NCBI GenBank assembly: GCA_900758315.1 | Contig: CAAERF010000501.1 | Coordinates: 1-35,244, forward strand | Direction of reading: 5' to 3' | Length of the DNA: 35,244 nucleotides | Origin: an uncultured Oscillospiraceae bacterium | GTDB taxonomy: Bacteria; Bacillota; Clostridia; Oscillospirales; Oscillospiraceae | In this document: positions 8,346-20,064 of the stretch, piece by piece | Numbering within the stretch: position 1 is the stretch's first letter | How the letters are laid out: each line of letters starts with the position of its first letter | The notes under the pieces: generated by a model | Seen by the model: only the letters and a program-made list of their open reading frames with translations | What the model was told of the DNA's origin: nothing | The model's database searches: none | Position numbers and translations under genes: made by a program

Positions 8346-8398
8346 TTTGCCGCGCCACTGTGCATGGCTAAGCTGAAAATTGTTTGGAGGAAAAGATC

Positions 8399-11044
<2,646 letters not shown>

Positions 11045-11086
11045 TGGGACCGGCCAACCAGTATTGAGAAGGAGGGCAAACACTTT

Positions 11087-11422
11087 ATGGACTGCTTATT
11101 CTGTTCCATCGTGGCGGGAGAAATTCCCTCCAATAAGATCTACGAGGACGAAAATCTGTACGCCTTTTATGACATCGCGCCCCAGGCGCCGGTCCACTTC
11201 CTGGTGATCCCCAAGGAGCACATCCCGTCCTGCGGCGAGGTGACCCCGGAGAACTCCGCCGTAGTGGCCCGCTGCTTCGAGGGGATCGCGAAGATCACCA
11301 AGGAGATGGGCATCAGTGAGTACCGGGTGGTCTCCAACTGCGGCAAGCAGGCGGGGCAGACCGTACCGCACCTGCACTTCCACGTGCTGTCAGGGCGGGA
11401 TATGACCTGGCCTCCCGGCTGA
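11087..11422 (+). CDS. HIT family (HINT-like) nucleotide-binding protein
   Basis: A 111-residue histidine-triad hydrolase. The HIT motif HLHFHVLSG lies near residues 94-102, and the N-terminal CLFCSI supplies the two cysteines common in HINT proteins. PQAPVHFLVIPKEHI and SEYRVVSNCGKQAGQTVPHLHFH are strongly conserved family segments. HINT enzymes hydrolyse AMP-lysine and related phosphoramidates, so placement after alaS, an enzyme that makes aminoacyl-adenylates, is plausible but the link is inference. GAAGGAGGG precedes the ATG, and a terminator follows. Confidence 0.93.
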   Translation: MDCLFCSIVAGEIPSNKIYEDENLYAFYDIAPQAPVHFLVIPKEHIPSCGEVTPENSAVVARCFEGIAKITKEMGISEYRVVSNCGKQAGQTVPHLHFHVLSGRDMTWPPG

Positions 11423-11439
11423 TCGAATAACAAAAAACG

Positions 11440-11469
11440 CAGTGCCGTGGGAAACCGCGGCACTGTTTT
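11440..11469 (+). terminator. Rho-independent terminator of the alaS-HIT transcript
   Basis: CAGTGCCGTGG (11440-11450) and CCGCGGCACTG (11455-11465) enclose a GAAA loop, with one G-T pair, followed by TTTTCC. Confidence 0.85.
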
Positions 11470-11544
11470 CCCTATACGCACCGTTCGGTGTGAAAGCGGG
11501 GATAGAAAAGACTCCAAACGGTAACATTTTAACCGGTGATAAGT

Positions 11545-11760
11545 ATGTACTTTCAACGGTTAAGAGATTTACGAGAGGATGCGGATTTGTCGCAAGCAGC
11601 AGTTGCGAAATATCTGCATATGCAAAATACGGTATATCGTCGTTACGAGTCGGGAGAACGTGAGATTCCGGTTTGGGCTGTGCTCAAACTGGCTGATCTC
11701 TATGATGTAACAACAGACTATTTACTGGGTCGCACCAACCAGAAGCACGGTGGGCGGTGA
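11545..11760 (+). CDS. Small XRE-family HTH regulator (first of a tandem pair)
   Basis: A 71-residue single-domain Cro/C1-type DNA-binding protein. The helix-turn-helix spans about residues 16-40 (SQAAVAKYLHMQNTVYRRYESGE), with the usual C-terminal IPVWAVLKLADLYDVTTDYLLG. It has no separate effector domain. Its first 62 residues are about 80% identical to the next gene's product. The ATG at 11545 is preferred because both paralogues then begin MYFQR; an in-frame GTG lies at 11536. No strong ribosome site is visible. AAC(C)GGT boxes occur at 11517, 11531 and 11555 and a palindrome CACCG-TT-CGGTG at 11479-11490, which might be operators. It lies directly upstream of the second regulator and comEC, so control of comEC is a reasonable guess. 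Confidence 0.85.
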   Translation: MYFQRLRDLREDADLSQAAVAKYLHMQNTVYRRYESGEREIPVWAVLKLADLYDVTTDYLLGRTNQKHGGR

Positions 11761-11765
11761 CGGCC

Positions 11766-11972
11766 ATGTATTTTCAGAGAATTCGAGACTTAAGGGAAGA
11801 TGCAGATAAGACGCAGATTGAGATTGCGGAATATCTGCACATGCAGAGAAGCGTATACCGCCGGTACGAGTCAGGCGAACGGGAGATACCCGTCTGGGCC
11901 GTTATCAAGCTGGCGGAGCTCTACGATGTGAGCACAGACTACCTGCTGGGTCTGTCGGACAAAAGACGATGA
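11766..11972 (+). CDS. Small XRE-family HTH regulator (second of a tandem pair)
   Basis: A 68-residue paralogue of the preceding gene, with HTH at about 16-40 (TQIEIAEYLHMQRSVYRRYESGE). RDLREDAD, YRRYESGEREIPVWAV and TDYLLG are identical in both. Differences cluster at the predicted recognition helix and the helix before it (residues 15-29), which would fit divergence in operator choice. It starts five bases after its neighbour's stop, and its own stop overlaps the comEC start (ATGA at 11969-11972). The three genes therefore read as one translationally linked unit. An in-frame GTG at 11757 is possible but less consistent with the paralogue. Confidence 0.85.
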   Translation: MYFQRIRDLREDADKTQIEIAEYLHMQRSVYRRYESGEREIPVWAVIKLAELYDVSTDYLLGLSDKRR

Positions 11973-14230
11973 GGCAGGTTGCGGGCATTCTGCTGCCCTT
12001 CTGCGCGGCGGTATTTCTGGCGGTGTATCTGGTGCCGGATGGCTGGTACGTGACCGCCGGAATCACCTGCCTGATCCTGTCCGCCGTGGCGCTCTTTTGC
12101 CGGGGGAAAGCCAGAGTCAGAGTGCTGGTGACAGCGGCGAGCCTCTGTGCGGGCTTTCTCTGGTGCGGGGCCTACCAGGCCCTGTGGTGCGCGCCGGCAG
12201 AGGCGTATTTTGGGGAGAACCAGCCCTTTTCCGCTCAGGTGGTCAGCTACCCCGAGGAGACAAGCTATGGAGTGTCGGTGACGGCCCGGATTCAGCCGGA
12301 GCGTGGCCGGAGTTTTCGGGTCCGTCTCTACCTGAATGAGGGATACGAGGACCTGACCCTGGGAGATGAGATCACCGGCACGGCTACCTTCTCCACGGCA
12401 GAGGTGGCTCAGGACCGGGAGGTCAGCTATTACACCGCCAAAGGGATTCACGCGCTGGGGAAGAAGGTGCGGCTGGAGCAGGTGAAGCACCCGGAGCACC
12501 TGCCCTGGACGCTGTACCCGCAAAAGCTGGCCCACTGGATACAGGGCAATCTGGACGCTCTGTACGGCGGTGACAGCGGTGGCCTGTTACAGGCGCTGAT
12601 CACCGGCGAGAAGGACGGCATGTCCGATTCCTTCCGCAGTGCCCTCTCCCGGACCGGACTGAGCCATATCACGGCGGTGTCCGGGATGCACATGGTGTTT
12701 CTGGTGGAACTGCTCCTGCTGCTGCCGGGCAGTCGGCGGTGGAAGGCGGCCGTTGCCATCCCATTGATGTTCGGTTTCGCGCTGGTCACCGGTATGGCGC
12801 CCTCGGTGGTCCGGGCGGCGGTGATGGAGACCTTTTTGCTGTTGGGACCGCTGATCCGACGGCAATACGACCCGGTGACCTCGTTGTCCGCATCCCTGTT
12901 CCTGCTTCTGCTCCAAAATCCCTGGGCAGCAGGCAGCGTGGGCTTGCAGCTCTCCTTCGCCTCAGTGACAGGGATTCACCTGCTGATGCCCAGACTGCTG
13001 CCTGACTGGGAGGAGCGGCCGGAAGAAGTCCAGTGGAAAGAGTGGCTGCGCCGTCAACTCTGGAACGTGCGGCAGTGCATTGCGCTGACCCTGTCTTCCA
13101 TGGCCTTTACGGTGCCGCTGAGTGTGTTCTATTTCGACACGGTGTCGGTGATCGCGCCGGTCTCCAACCTGCTGGTGCTCTGGTCCGTGTCCCTGCTGAT
13201 GGGCGGCGGACTGATCACCGGCGTTCTCTACAGCGTCTGGCCGTTGGCGGGAGCGGTGCTGGCCTGGCCGGTGCGTATCCTGACCTGGTACGTGATTGTG
13301 GTGGTGAAGAGCCTCTCCATGCTGTCCTTCGCCGCCTTGCAGGGCGACTCCCCGTGGATTCGCTTCTGGCTGGTGGCGGCCTACGTCCTGCTGGGGCTCT
13401 ACTGCCTGCGAAAACCCAAGGGGTGGCGGGCGTTGGTCCCCGCCGCGGGAACGGCGGCCCTGCTGGTGTTTGCACTGGCGGCCAACCGGACGGCCACCCT
13501 CAGCGGTGATCTGACCACCGGTGTGCTGGACGTGGGGCAGGGTCAGTGCGTGGTGCTGATCTCCGACGGAACGGCCATTGCCGTGGACTGTGGCGGCAGT
13601 GGCGGTTCCGAGGCCGGAGACACCCTGGCCGATTACCTGAATCAGCTGGGGATTGTCCGGCTGGACCTGCTGGTGCTGACCCACTACGACAGCGACCACA
13701 CCAACGGCGTAGCGCAGCTTTTGGAGCGGATGCCAGTGGAGGCCATCATGGGGCCGGACATCGAGGACGACACCGACAACCGGACAGAGCTGGAAGCGCT
13801 GGCCCAAGCGCATGACGTGCCCATGGACACCGTGCGCGCAGATACGACGGAGTCGTTTGGCCAGGCACAGGCGCAGATTTTCGCGCCGGTCAGCGTGGAA
13901 AGTGACAACGACGCCAGTCTGTCCGTGCTGGCCAGCGCCGGTGACTTTGACGTGCTGATCACCGGCGATATGGAAAGTAAAGTGGAGGAAGCGCTGTCAG
14001 AGGAGCAGCATCTCTCCGACGTGGAGGTGCTGGTGGTGGGCCACCACGGCTCCCGCTACTCCACCAGCACGGAATTTTTGACGGAAATTACGCCGCAGGT
14101 GGCGGTCATCTCCGTGGGAGACAACTCCTACGGCCATCCCACCCAGGATGTGCTGGACCGGCTGGCGGCGGTGGAAGTAGAGGTGTACCGGACCGATCTC
14201 AACGGGACGGTGACCATCAACGATCAGTGA
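11969..14230 (+). CDS. comEC: ComEC/Rec2 family DNA-uptake channel protein
   Basis: A 753-residue inner-membrane protein expected to pass single-stranded DNA into the cell during transformation. It begins with several membrane segments and an OB-fold-like DUF4131 region (about 1-170). The Competence domain follows (about 200-480), with the diagnostic ALITGEKDGM and LSRTGLSHITAVSGMHM. The C-terminal metallo-beta-lactamase domain (about 510-750) starts at GVLDVGQGQCVVL and has THYDSDHTNG (HxDxDH) and GHHGSRYSTS. All three domains are present, so the gene looks intact. It is coupled to two XRE regulators upstream, and holA follows after nine bases, a common comEC-holA arrangement. No comEA is seen here. 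Confidence 0.93.
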   Translation: MRQVAGILLPFCAAVFLAVYLVPDGWYVTAGITCLILSAVALFCRGKARVRVLVTAASLCAGFLWCGAYQALWCAPAEAYFGENQPFSAQVVSYPEETSYGVSVTARIQPERGRSFRVRLYLNEGYEDLTLGDEITGTATFSTAEVAQDREVSYYTAKGIHALGKKVRLEQVKHPEHLPWTLYPQKLAHWIQGNLDALYGGDSGGLLQALITGEKDGMSDSFRSALSRTGLSHITAVSGMHMVFLVELLLLLPGSRRWKAAVAIPLMFGFALVTGMAPSVVRAAVMETFLLLGPLIRRQYDPVTSLSASLFLLLLQNPWAAGSVGLQLSFASVTGIHLLMPRLLPDWEERPEEVQWKEWLRRQLWNVRQCIALTLSSMAFTVPLSVFYFDTVSVIAPVSNLLVLWSVSLLMGGGLITGVLYSVWPLAGAVLAWPVRILTWYVIVVVKSLSMLSFAALQGDSPWIRFWLVAAYVLLGLYCLRKPKGWRALVPAAGTAALLVFALAANRTATLSGDLTTGVLDVGQGQCVVLISDGTAIAVDCGGSGGSEAGDTLADYLNQLGIVRLDLLVLTHYDSDHTNGVAQLLERMPVEAIMGPDIEDDTDNRTELEALAQAHDVPMDTVRADTTESFGQAQAQIFAPVSVESDNDASLSVLASAGDFDVLITGDMESKVEEALSEEQHLSDVEVLVVGHHGSRYSTSTEFLTEITPQVAVISVGDNSYGHPTQDVLDRLAAVEVEVYRTDLNGTVTINDQ

Positions 14231-14239
14231 GGTGGGTGT

Positions 14240-15268
14240 ATGGCACAGAAGAGAGGTCCGAACGCCGGGCTGAACCAGCTGAAACAGGCGCTGTCCGAGG
14301 GCAATCTGGGGACACTGTACCTGTTCCATGGCGAGGAGGACTACTTACGGGACTACTATGTGGAGGCCGTGCGCAAAAAGCTGCTGCCCGCCGGGACGGA
14401 GACCTTTAATCTGCACGTGTTCCAGGGCAAGGACCTGGAGTTGCAGACCCTGTCCGACTGTATCGACGCCTTTCCCATGATGAACGACCGGACCCTGCTG
14501 CTGGTGTACGACTACGATCTGTTCAAAAATGAAGAGCGCCGCAGCCGGCTGGAATCCCTCTTTCAGGACCTGCCCGACTACGTCTGCCTGATCTTCATCT
14601 ACGACCTGCTGCCCTTCAAGGCCAACGGCAACACCCGGCTGGGTAAGCTGATCAAAAAGGTGGGGGTGACGGTGGAGTTCCAGCCTCAGCAGCAGAGCGA
14701 TCTGAACGCCTGGATCCGCCGCCACTTCAAGGCCCTGGGCAAGGAGATCGACAACTCCACGGCGGAGTACCTGACCTTTCTCTGCGGCGGGCTGATGACC
14801 GGGCTCCAGGGCGAGATCGAGAAGATCGGCAGCTACGCTCCGGGCGTGAAGATCACCAAGGCGGATATTGACGCGGTGGCCACGCCGGTGCTGGACGCGA
14901 AGGTGTTTGAGATGAGCAATGCCATCGCCGCCGGCAACTTCGACCAGGCCATGGCGGTGCTCAGCGACCTGTACCAGATGAACGAGGCGCCCATCAAGAT
15001 TCTGGCGGTGCTGGGAAACCAGCTGCGGCAGATGTGGTCGGCCCGGCTGGCGCTGGAACAGCGCAAGGGCCAGGATTACCTGGCCGGACTGTGGAAGATG
15101 CGCACCAGCTGGCAGGCCCGGCGGCTGCTGGACTCTGCCCGGCGCTTTGACCTGAACTGGTGCCGGAGGGCGGTGACGCTGGCGGCGGAGACCGATCTGG
15201 CCATGAAGTCCAGCGGCGCGGATGGGGAAGAGCTGCTGGTGGATCTGCTGCTGCGGCTGGCCTGCTGA
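14240..15268 (+). CDS. holA: DNA polymerase III subunit delta
   Basis: Clamp-loader subunit that opens the beta sliding clamp. The 342-residue product has the N-terminal YLFHGEEDYLRDYYVEAVRKKL, a degenerate P-loop region typical of delta, then KGKDLELQTLSDCIDAFPMM-type sequence, and the three-domain pattern ending in a helical collar (about 215-340; PIKILAVLGNQLRQMW). A GAGGTGGGT site precedes the ATG. It sits between comEC and rnmV on the same strand and is likely co-transcribed with both. Confidence 0.92.
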   Translation: MAQKRGPNAGLNQLKQALSEGNLGTLYLFHGEEDYLRDYYVEAVRKKLLPAGTETFNLHVFQGKDLELQTLSDCIDAFPMMNDRTLLLVYDYDLFKNEERRSRLESLFQDLPDYVCLIFIYDLLPFKANGNTRLGKLIKKVGVTVEFQPQQQSDLNAWIRRHFKALGKEIDNSTAEYLTFLCGGLMTGLQGEIEKIGSYAPGVKITKADIDAVATPVLDAKVFEMSNAIAAGNFDQAMAVLSDLYQMNEAPIKILAVLGNQLRQMWSARLALEQRKGQDYLAGLWKMRTSWQARRLLDSARRFDLNWCRRAVTLAAETDLAMKSSGADGEELLVDLLLRLAC

Positions 15269-15280
15269 GGAGGCGTTGCG

Positions 15281-15871
15281 ATGCTGAAAATCAAGGAGGC
15301 CATCGTGGTGGAGGGCCGGTACGATAAAAATACCCTGTCCCAGGTGGTGGATACGCTGATTATTCCCGTGGACGGCTTCCAGGTGTTCAAAAAGCGGGAT
15401 ACCGTGAAGATGCTGCGCCGGGTGGCGGAAAAGCAGGGACTGATTATCCTCACCGACAGTGACGGCGCCGGTTTCGTCATCCGCAATCACCTGAAAGGCG
15501 CCATTCCACCCCAGTGGGTCAAGCAGGCCTATATTCCCGACGTCTACGGCAAGGAGAAGCGCAAGACAGCGCCGGGAAAAGAGGGAAAGCTGGGCGTGGA
15601 GGGCATGTCTCCGCAGGTGCTGGAGGAGGTCCTGCGCCGGGCCGGCGCGACGGTGCTGGGGGAGTCCCAGGAGCCGCATTCCCGGCGGGAGATCACCAAG
15701 GCGGATCTGTTCCGGGACGGACTCTCCGGCGGACCGGGCAGTAAGGAGCGCCGGAAAGCGCTGCTGAAGGCGCTGGAGCTGCCGGAGCACCTGACGCCCA
15801 ACGGGCTGGTGCAGGTGCTCAACGGGCTGATTACCTACGAAGAATACCAGGCGCTTGTAGAAACGCTATAA
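15281..15871 (+). CDS. rnmV: Ribonuclease M5 (5S rRNA maturation)
   Basis: Cleaves 5S rRNA precursor in low- and high-GC Firmicutes. The 196-residue protein begins with a TOPRIM domain: VVEGRYDKNTL (conserved Glu of the first motif), PVDGFQVF and LTDSDGAGFVIR (DxD motif). The C-terminal half, with DVYGKEKRK, GKLGVEGMSPQVLEEVLRRAG and ITKADLFRDGLSGG, matches the RNase M5 C-terminal domain. AGGAGGC precedes the ATG at 15281. In Bacillus it lies beside ksgA, here beside holA. A strong hairpin follows the gene. Confidence 0.92.
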   Translation: MLKIKEAIVVEGRYDKNTLSQVVDTLIIPVDGFQVFKKRDTVKMLRRVAEKQGLIILTDSDGAGFVIRNHLKGAIPPQWVKQAYIPDVYGKEKRKTAPGKEGKLGVEGMSPQVLEEVLRRAGATVLGESQEPHSRREITKADLFRDGLSGGPGSKERRKALLKALELPEHLTPNGLVQVLNGLITYEEYQALVETL

Positions 15872-15879
15872 ATGAAACG

Positions 15880-15927
15880 CACAGCGCACCCTGTTCCCTT
15901 TGGAGCGGGGTGCGCTGTGCTCTTTGT
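15880..15927. terminator. Probable terminator between convergent rnmV and the DUF3169 gene
   Basis: Perfect 12-base arms CACAGCGCACCC (15880-15891) and GGGTGCGCTGTG (15908-15919), then CTCTTTGTT. The T-tract is interrupted on both strands, but the position between convergent genes fits a shared terminator. Confidence 0.7.
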
Positions 15928-15933
15928 TATGGA

Positions 15934-16719
15934 TCAGATGGAGACAGGCGGGATACGTTTCTGGAGCCGGTAGGACTCCACGTGGTAAACGATGGTGATC
16001 ACCAGCCAGATGAGGGTGACGCAGGCCACAGGCAGCAGGCCCACATCAAAGGCAATGTTGGCCAGGACGCAGATAAGCCACAGAGCCAGGCAGGTGTAAA
16101 GGCCCGCCAGATAGCCCTTATAGGCCGCCTTGTAGATCAGCAGCTGCTGGGCCTCGTCACAGCTTTCCACCCACTTCTTCTGGAAGTTGAAATCGAACAC
16201 ACTGCCGTGCTTTTCCGGGTTGATGGTTTTCAGGAAATCCACAGCCTGCTTCTGGAACAGCATGATTAAGAAGAGGGCGAGCATAAAACTGACCAGCGGA
16301 AGGAGGCTGAGCAGGGAGGTGGGCATCACGTAGAAGGCGGCGGCGAAGAAGAAAAAGCTGACAATCTGGTTGATCTGGGTCAGCAGCATCCCCTTGGACA
16401 GGTCGTTTTCCACCTGTTCGATCACCGTCTCCTCCTCACCGTTCCACTGGGAGAAGCGGCGCTTGGCCCGCCCGTAGAACAGATAGGCGCCGCCCATCAG
16501 GAGGACCGTCAGGACCAGAATGGCGTAGGGCGCGCAGGCCTGAAGAATCCGGTTGCCCCAGAGCTGAAGGGAGCCGGTTGCCTCCGGGCTGTCGTGGAGC
16601 CAGGCGAGGAGAAATCCTGCGCAGCCGCCAAAGACCATGCCGGCCAGCAGGATGGGAATGAAAATGCGCATGGCCCGTCTGTTTTCCCGCTTGTTATCTG
16701 TGTTATTAAATTGCTTCAT
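15934..16719 (-). CDS. DUF3169-type integral membrane protein
   Basis: A 261-residue protein with about six membrane segments in three hairpins (near 18-40, 62-82, 118-155 and 205-250). A cytoplasmic loop carries RAKRRFSQWNGEEETVIEQVENDLSKG and another carries KKWVESCDEAQQLLIYKAAYKGYL, which resembles the SCDEAxxLxIYKAxYK signature remembered for DUF3169. The function is unknown. These proteins commonly pair with a small XRE regulator, exactly as here: the ATG at 16719 overlaps the regulator's stop by 14 bases. Repression by that regulator is inferred. The family call rests on recalled motifs, not a search. Confidence 0.75.
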   Translation of the reverse strand: MKQFNNTDNKRENRRAMRIFIPILLAGMVFGGCAGFLLAWLHDSPEATGSLQLWGNRILQACAPYAILVLTVLLMGGAYLFYGRAKRRFSQWNGEEETVIEQVENDLSKGMLLTQINQIVSFFFFAAAFYVMPTSLLSLLPLVSFMLALFLIMLFQKQAVDFLKTINPEKHGSVFDFNFQKKWVESCDEAQQLLIYKAAYKGYLAGLYTCLALWLICVLANIAFDVGLLPVACVTLIWLVITIVYHVESYRLQKRIPPVSI

Positions 16720-16924
16720 CGTTGTCCTCCTTATACTGAAACAGGGTTTCTACGGTTACCTGGCACACCTTGGCCAGCTTCAGAGCCAGCGTGACAGAGG
16801 GGGAGTAGTCCCCACGCTCAATCTGGCTGATGGTCTGTCTGGATACCCCGACCAGCCGGCCCATCTCCTGCTGATTGACTCCCAGGCGTGCGCGGTACTC
16901 TTTCAGGTGATTGTACAGTGGCAA
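16706..16924 (-). CDS. XRE-family HTH regulator paired with the DUF3169 protein
   Basis: A 72-residue single-domain regulator with a classic HTH (GVNQQEMGRLVGVSRQTISQIERGDYSPS, about 15-43) followed by LALKLAKVCQVTVETLF. A longer in-frame reading reaches 17185, but the TTG at 16924 is favoured: AAAGGAGGT lies about eight bases upstream, and the extra N-terminal sequence is cysteine-rich and unlike the family. The promoter at 16997-17025 is interleaved with palindromes that its product probably binds. It overlaps the DUF3169 gene by 14 bases. Confidence 0.88.
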   Translation of the reverse strand: MPLYNHLKEYRARLGVNQQEMGRLVGVSRQTISQIERGDYSPSVTLALKLAKVCQVTVETLFQYKEDNDEAI

Positions 16925-16951
16925 GAAGAGTACCTCCTTTAACGAAGTGAA

Positions 16952-17025
16952 TTGACAAGGAATTGCGTCAAATCGACAAGGATTCTTGTCACACTGAGTA
17001 TAGCATTGACAAGAAAATTTGTCAA
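16952..17025. promoter_or_regulatory. Three GACAA/TTGTC palindromes, a probable operator array
   Basis: Three inverted repeats share a core. 16952-16971 is TTGAC-N10-GTCAA. 16975-16990 is GACAAG-N4-CTTGTC. 17006-17025 is TTGACAA-N6-TTGTCAA. Their centres are about 21 and 33 bases apart. The last covers the -35 box and part of the spacer of the minus-strand promoter; the other two lie in the transcribed leader. This suggests autorepression by the HTH protein at 16706-16924. Binding is inferred. Confidence 0.7.
16997..17025 (-). promoter_or_regulatory. Predicted sigma-A promoter of the XRE-DUF3169 operon
   Basis: On the minus strand TTGACA (plus 17020-17025) and TATACT (plus 16997-17002) with a 17-base spacer. 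The -35 box is one arm of the right-hand palindrome of the operator array, so a bound repressor would block it. Confidence 0.8.
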
Positions 17026-17138
17026 CACAGAAAGAAAATCTTTTTTCCAGTGGCGATTCGACAAATTTCTTGCGAAAACAGACGGGGAAAATGGCTAGAA
17101 TATTGGCGTTGAGCGGAACAAGAAGGAGGAAAGGATTT

Positions 17139-17432
17139 ATGTGGGAACTGCTTGCAGCTGAACGCACCGTTAAAACGGAAATCAATCAGCCCTGTCAGAT
17201 CCGCTACTACATACTGGTAGAAGAAGCGGAGGCGGCAGGGCATCTGCTCTGCGAAACTTATGGCGTACGTGTCGTCACGGCGAGAAATGGGGAGGAGGTA
17301 CAGTCGGAAAGCATGCGCCATATCACATTCTGCCTCAGCAAGATCGATCGATTGGTTGGCGTGCTGGCAGATTGCCTGGTCACACCTGCCGCGTTGCAGG
17401 ATGTAGTAGAGGACTGGGTTGCAGCGGGATAA
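17139..17432 (+). CDS. Small protein resembling DUF6514
   Basis: A 97-residue soluble protein of unknown function. It contains a short beta-rich part (TEINQPCQIRYYILVEEAE), then YGVRVVTA and a C-terminal segment HITFCLSKIDRLVGVLADCLVTPAALQDVVEDW. The order RYY-LVE, YG, IS-SK, VTP--L-DVV resembles what I recall for the clostridial DUF6514 family, but no search was possible. The ATG at 17139 is chosen because AAGGAGGAAAGG lies just upstream; an in-frame extension to 17019 crosses the operator region and is unlikely. It is divergent from the XRE-DUF3169 operon and ends at a strong terminator shared with glnS. No convincing promoter was found. Confidence 0.7.
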   Translation: MWELLAAERTVKTEINQPCQIRYYILVEEAEAAGHLLCETYGVRVVTARNGEEVQSESMRHITFCLSKIDRLVGVLADCLVTPAALQDVVEDWVAAG

Positions 17433-17434
17433 GG

Positions 17435-17473
17435 AAAACAGAGACAAGGCCCATGGGCCTTGTCTCTGTTTTT
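17435..17473. terminator. Strong bidirectional terminator between the DUF6514-like gene and glnS
   Basis: A perfect palindrome at 17438-17469, with arms ACAGAGACAAGGCCCA and its complement, is flanked by AAA on the left and TTTTT on the right. It can therefore terminate both convergent genes. The absence of a loop means the centre bases stay unpaired in RNA. Confidence 0.9.
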
Positions 17474-17486
17474 ATCGGGACGTGTT

Positions 17487-19175
<1,689 letters not shown>

Positions 19176-19213
19176 AAGAATTCACTTCCAATCATCTTTC
19201 AAAATTAAATTTT

Positions 19214-19242
19214 ATTATACCGTTCGGAACGGAAAAAATCAA
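19214..19242 (-). promoter_or_regulatory. Predicted sigma-A promoter of glnS with a palindrome in the spacer
   Basis: On the minus strand TTGATT (plus 19237-19242) and TATAAT (plus 19214-19219), spacer 17. The spacer holds the 13-base palindrome CCGTTC-G-GAACGG at 19220-19232, a possible operator. No T-box motif precedes glnS. Confidence 0.75.
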
Positions 19243-19294
19243 CGTAAAGCCCCAAATCTATCGCAAAAAAATCGAGATTTTACCCCGGAACGGG

Positions 19295-19338
19295 AAAACA
19301 GCCCCAGGCGCCGGTGAAATGCGGAGCCGGGAGCTGTT
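19295..19338 (-). terminator. Possible terminator after the GlsB-like gene
   Basis: AACAGCCCC (19297-19305) and GGAGCTGTT (19330-19338) pair over nine positions with one G-T. An inner GGC/GCC stem is possible, and a short T-run follows on the minus strand (plus A at 19295-19298). The long interior makes this moderate. Confidence 0.5.
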
Positions 19339-19357
19339 GCGGGACAGGAGAGCGGGA

Positions 19358-19606
19358 TCAGTTGCGGCCGGCGATCAGGTCCACAATCCACAGCAGGGCG
19401 CAGGCGCCCACTACGGAGACCAGGAAGCTGGACAAGCCCTTATAGGCGTGGAAGCCGATCAGAGAGAAGAGGAAGTTGCCCAGGGCGGAGCCCACGATGC
19501 CCACGATGATGTTGCGTATCAGCGAGGTGTGGTGGTGCATCAGCTTACCCGCCAGCCAGCCGATAAACGAGCCGCAGATCAGGGTCCACAGAATGGAAAA
19601 AAGCAC
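19358..19606 (-). CDS. GlsB/YeaQ/YmgE-family small membrane protein
   Basis: An 82-residue, three-segment membrane protein of the 'transglycosylase-associated' or stress-response family. The pattern is LFSILWTLICGSFIGWLAGKLM, then RNIIVGIVGSALGNFLF, then SSFLVSVVGACALLWIVDLI, with glycines spaced through each helix. The molecular role is not established; some members respond to stress. It starts at a GTG at 19606 with AAAGGAGG about eight bases upstream. It has its own promoter and stands alone between glnS and the valS leader. Confidence 0.85.
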   Translation of the reverse strand: MLFSILWTLICGSFIGWLAGKLMHHHTSLIRNIIVGIVGSALGNFLFSLIGFHAYKGLSSFLVSVVGACALLWIVDLIAGRN

Positions 19607-19641
19607 GATAGCTGCCTCCTTTTGAAGAATTTTCTGTAGCC

Positions 19642-19670
19642 GTTATATCATATTATGACCGGTGGGACAA
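19642..19670 (-). promoter_or_regulatory. Predicted promoter of the GlsB-like gene
   Basis: On the minus strand TTGTCC (plus 19665-19670) and TATAAC (plus 19642-19647), spacer 17, with an extended -10 TGA. Confidence 0.6.
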
Positions 19671-19748
19671 TGAATTTTCCCGTTTTTTTAATCAAATTTA
19701 ATCTCCCTTAGAGGAAAGTGGAGGAAAGGGCGGTGGGAGATGAAAAAC

Positions 19749-19777
19749 TTGACAAGAGGTTGCTTTTTCACTATAAT
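19749..19777 (+). promoter_or_regulatory. Consensus sigma-A promoter of the valS T-box transcript
   Basis: A perfect TTGACA (19749-19754), a 17-base spacer and a perfect TATAAT (19772-19777). It is the best match to consensus in the window, as expected where control is by downstream attenuation. Confidence 0.92.
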
Positions 19778-19784
19778 ACTAACT

Positions 19785-20040
19785 AATATCGTAAAAAGAC
19801 GGTGAAGGGAAGGAAGTACGTGTTTTTCCTGCCAAGAGACGGAGCGGTCGGTGCGAGCTCCGGTGGAGAAATGCGGAAGGGTCGTCCCGGAGTCCCGGTG
19901 CTGAACCCCTTGGAGCAGTAGGCGTCGGCGGAGGATCCCACGTTACGGGTTTGAGTGCAGGTCCTGCGGGATCTGAATTCAGGTGGTACCGCGGAAATGC
20001 TTTTTTCGCCCTGAGCTGTTGTTTGGCTCAGGGCGTTTCT
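19785..20040 (+). promoter_or_regulatory. T-box riboswitch upstream of valS
   Basis: T-box sequence AGGTGGTACCGCGG at 19981-19994, followed by the terminator arms CGCCCTGAGC (20007-20016) and GCTCAGGGCG (20026-20035) and a T-rich tail. About 190 bases upstream form the stem I region; the specifier codon was not assigned with confidence. N of the UGGN bulge is U, compatible with the A discriminator of tRNA-Val. By family knowledge, uncharged tRNA-Val promotes read-through. The 5' end is approximate. Confidence 0.93.
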
Positions 20041-20064
20041 TATTTTTTGAATGGAGTTGATCAT

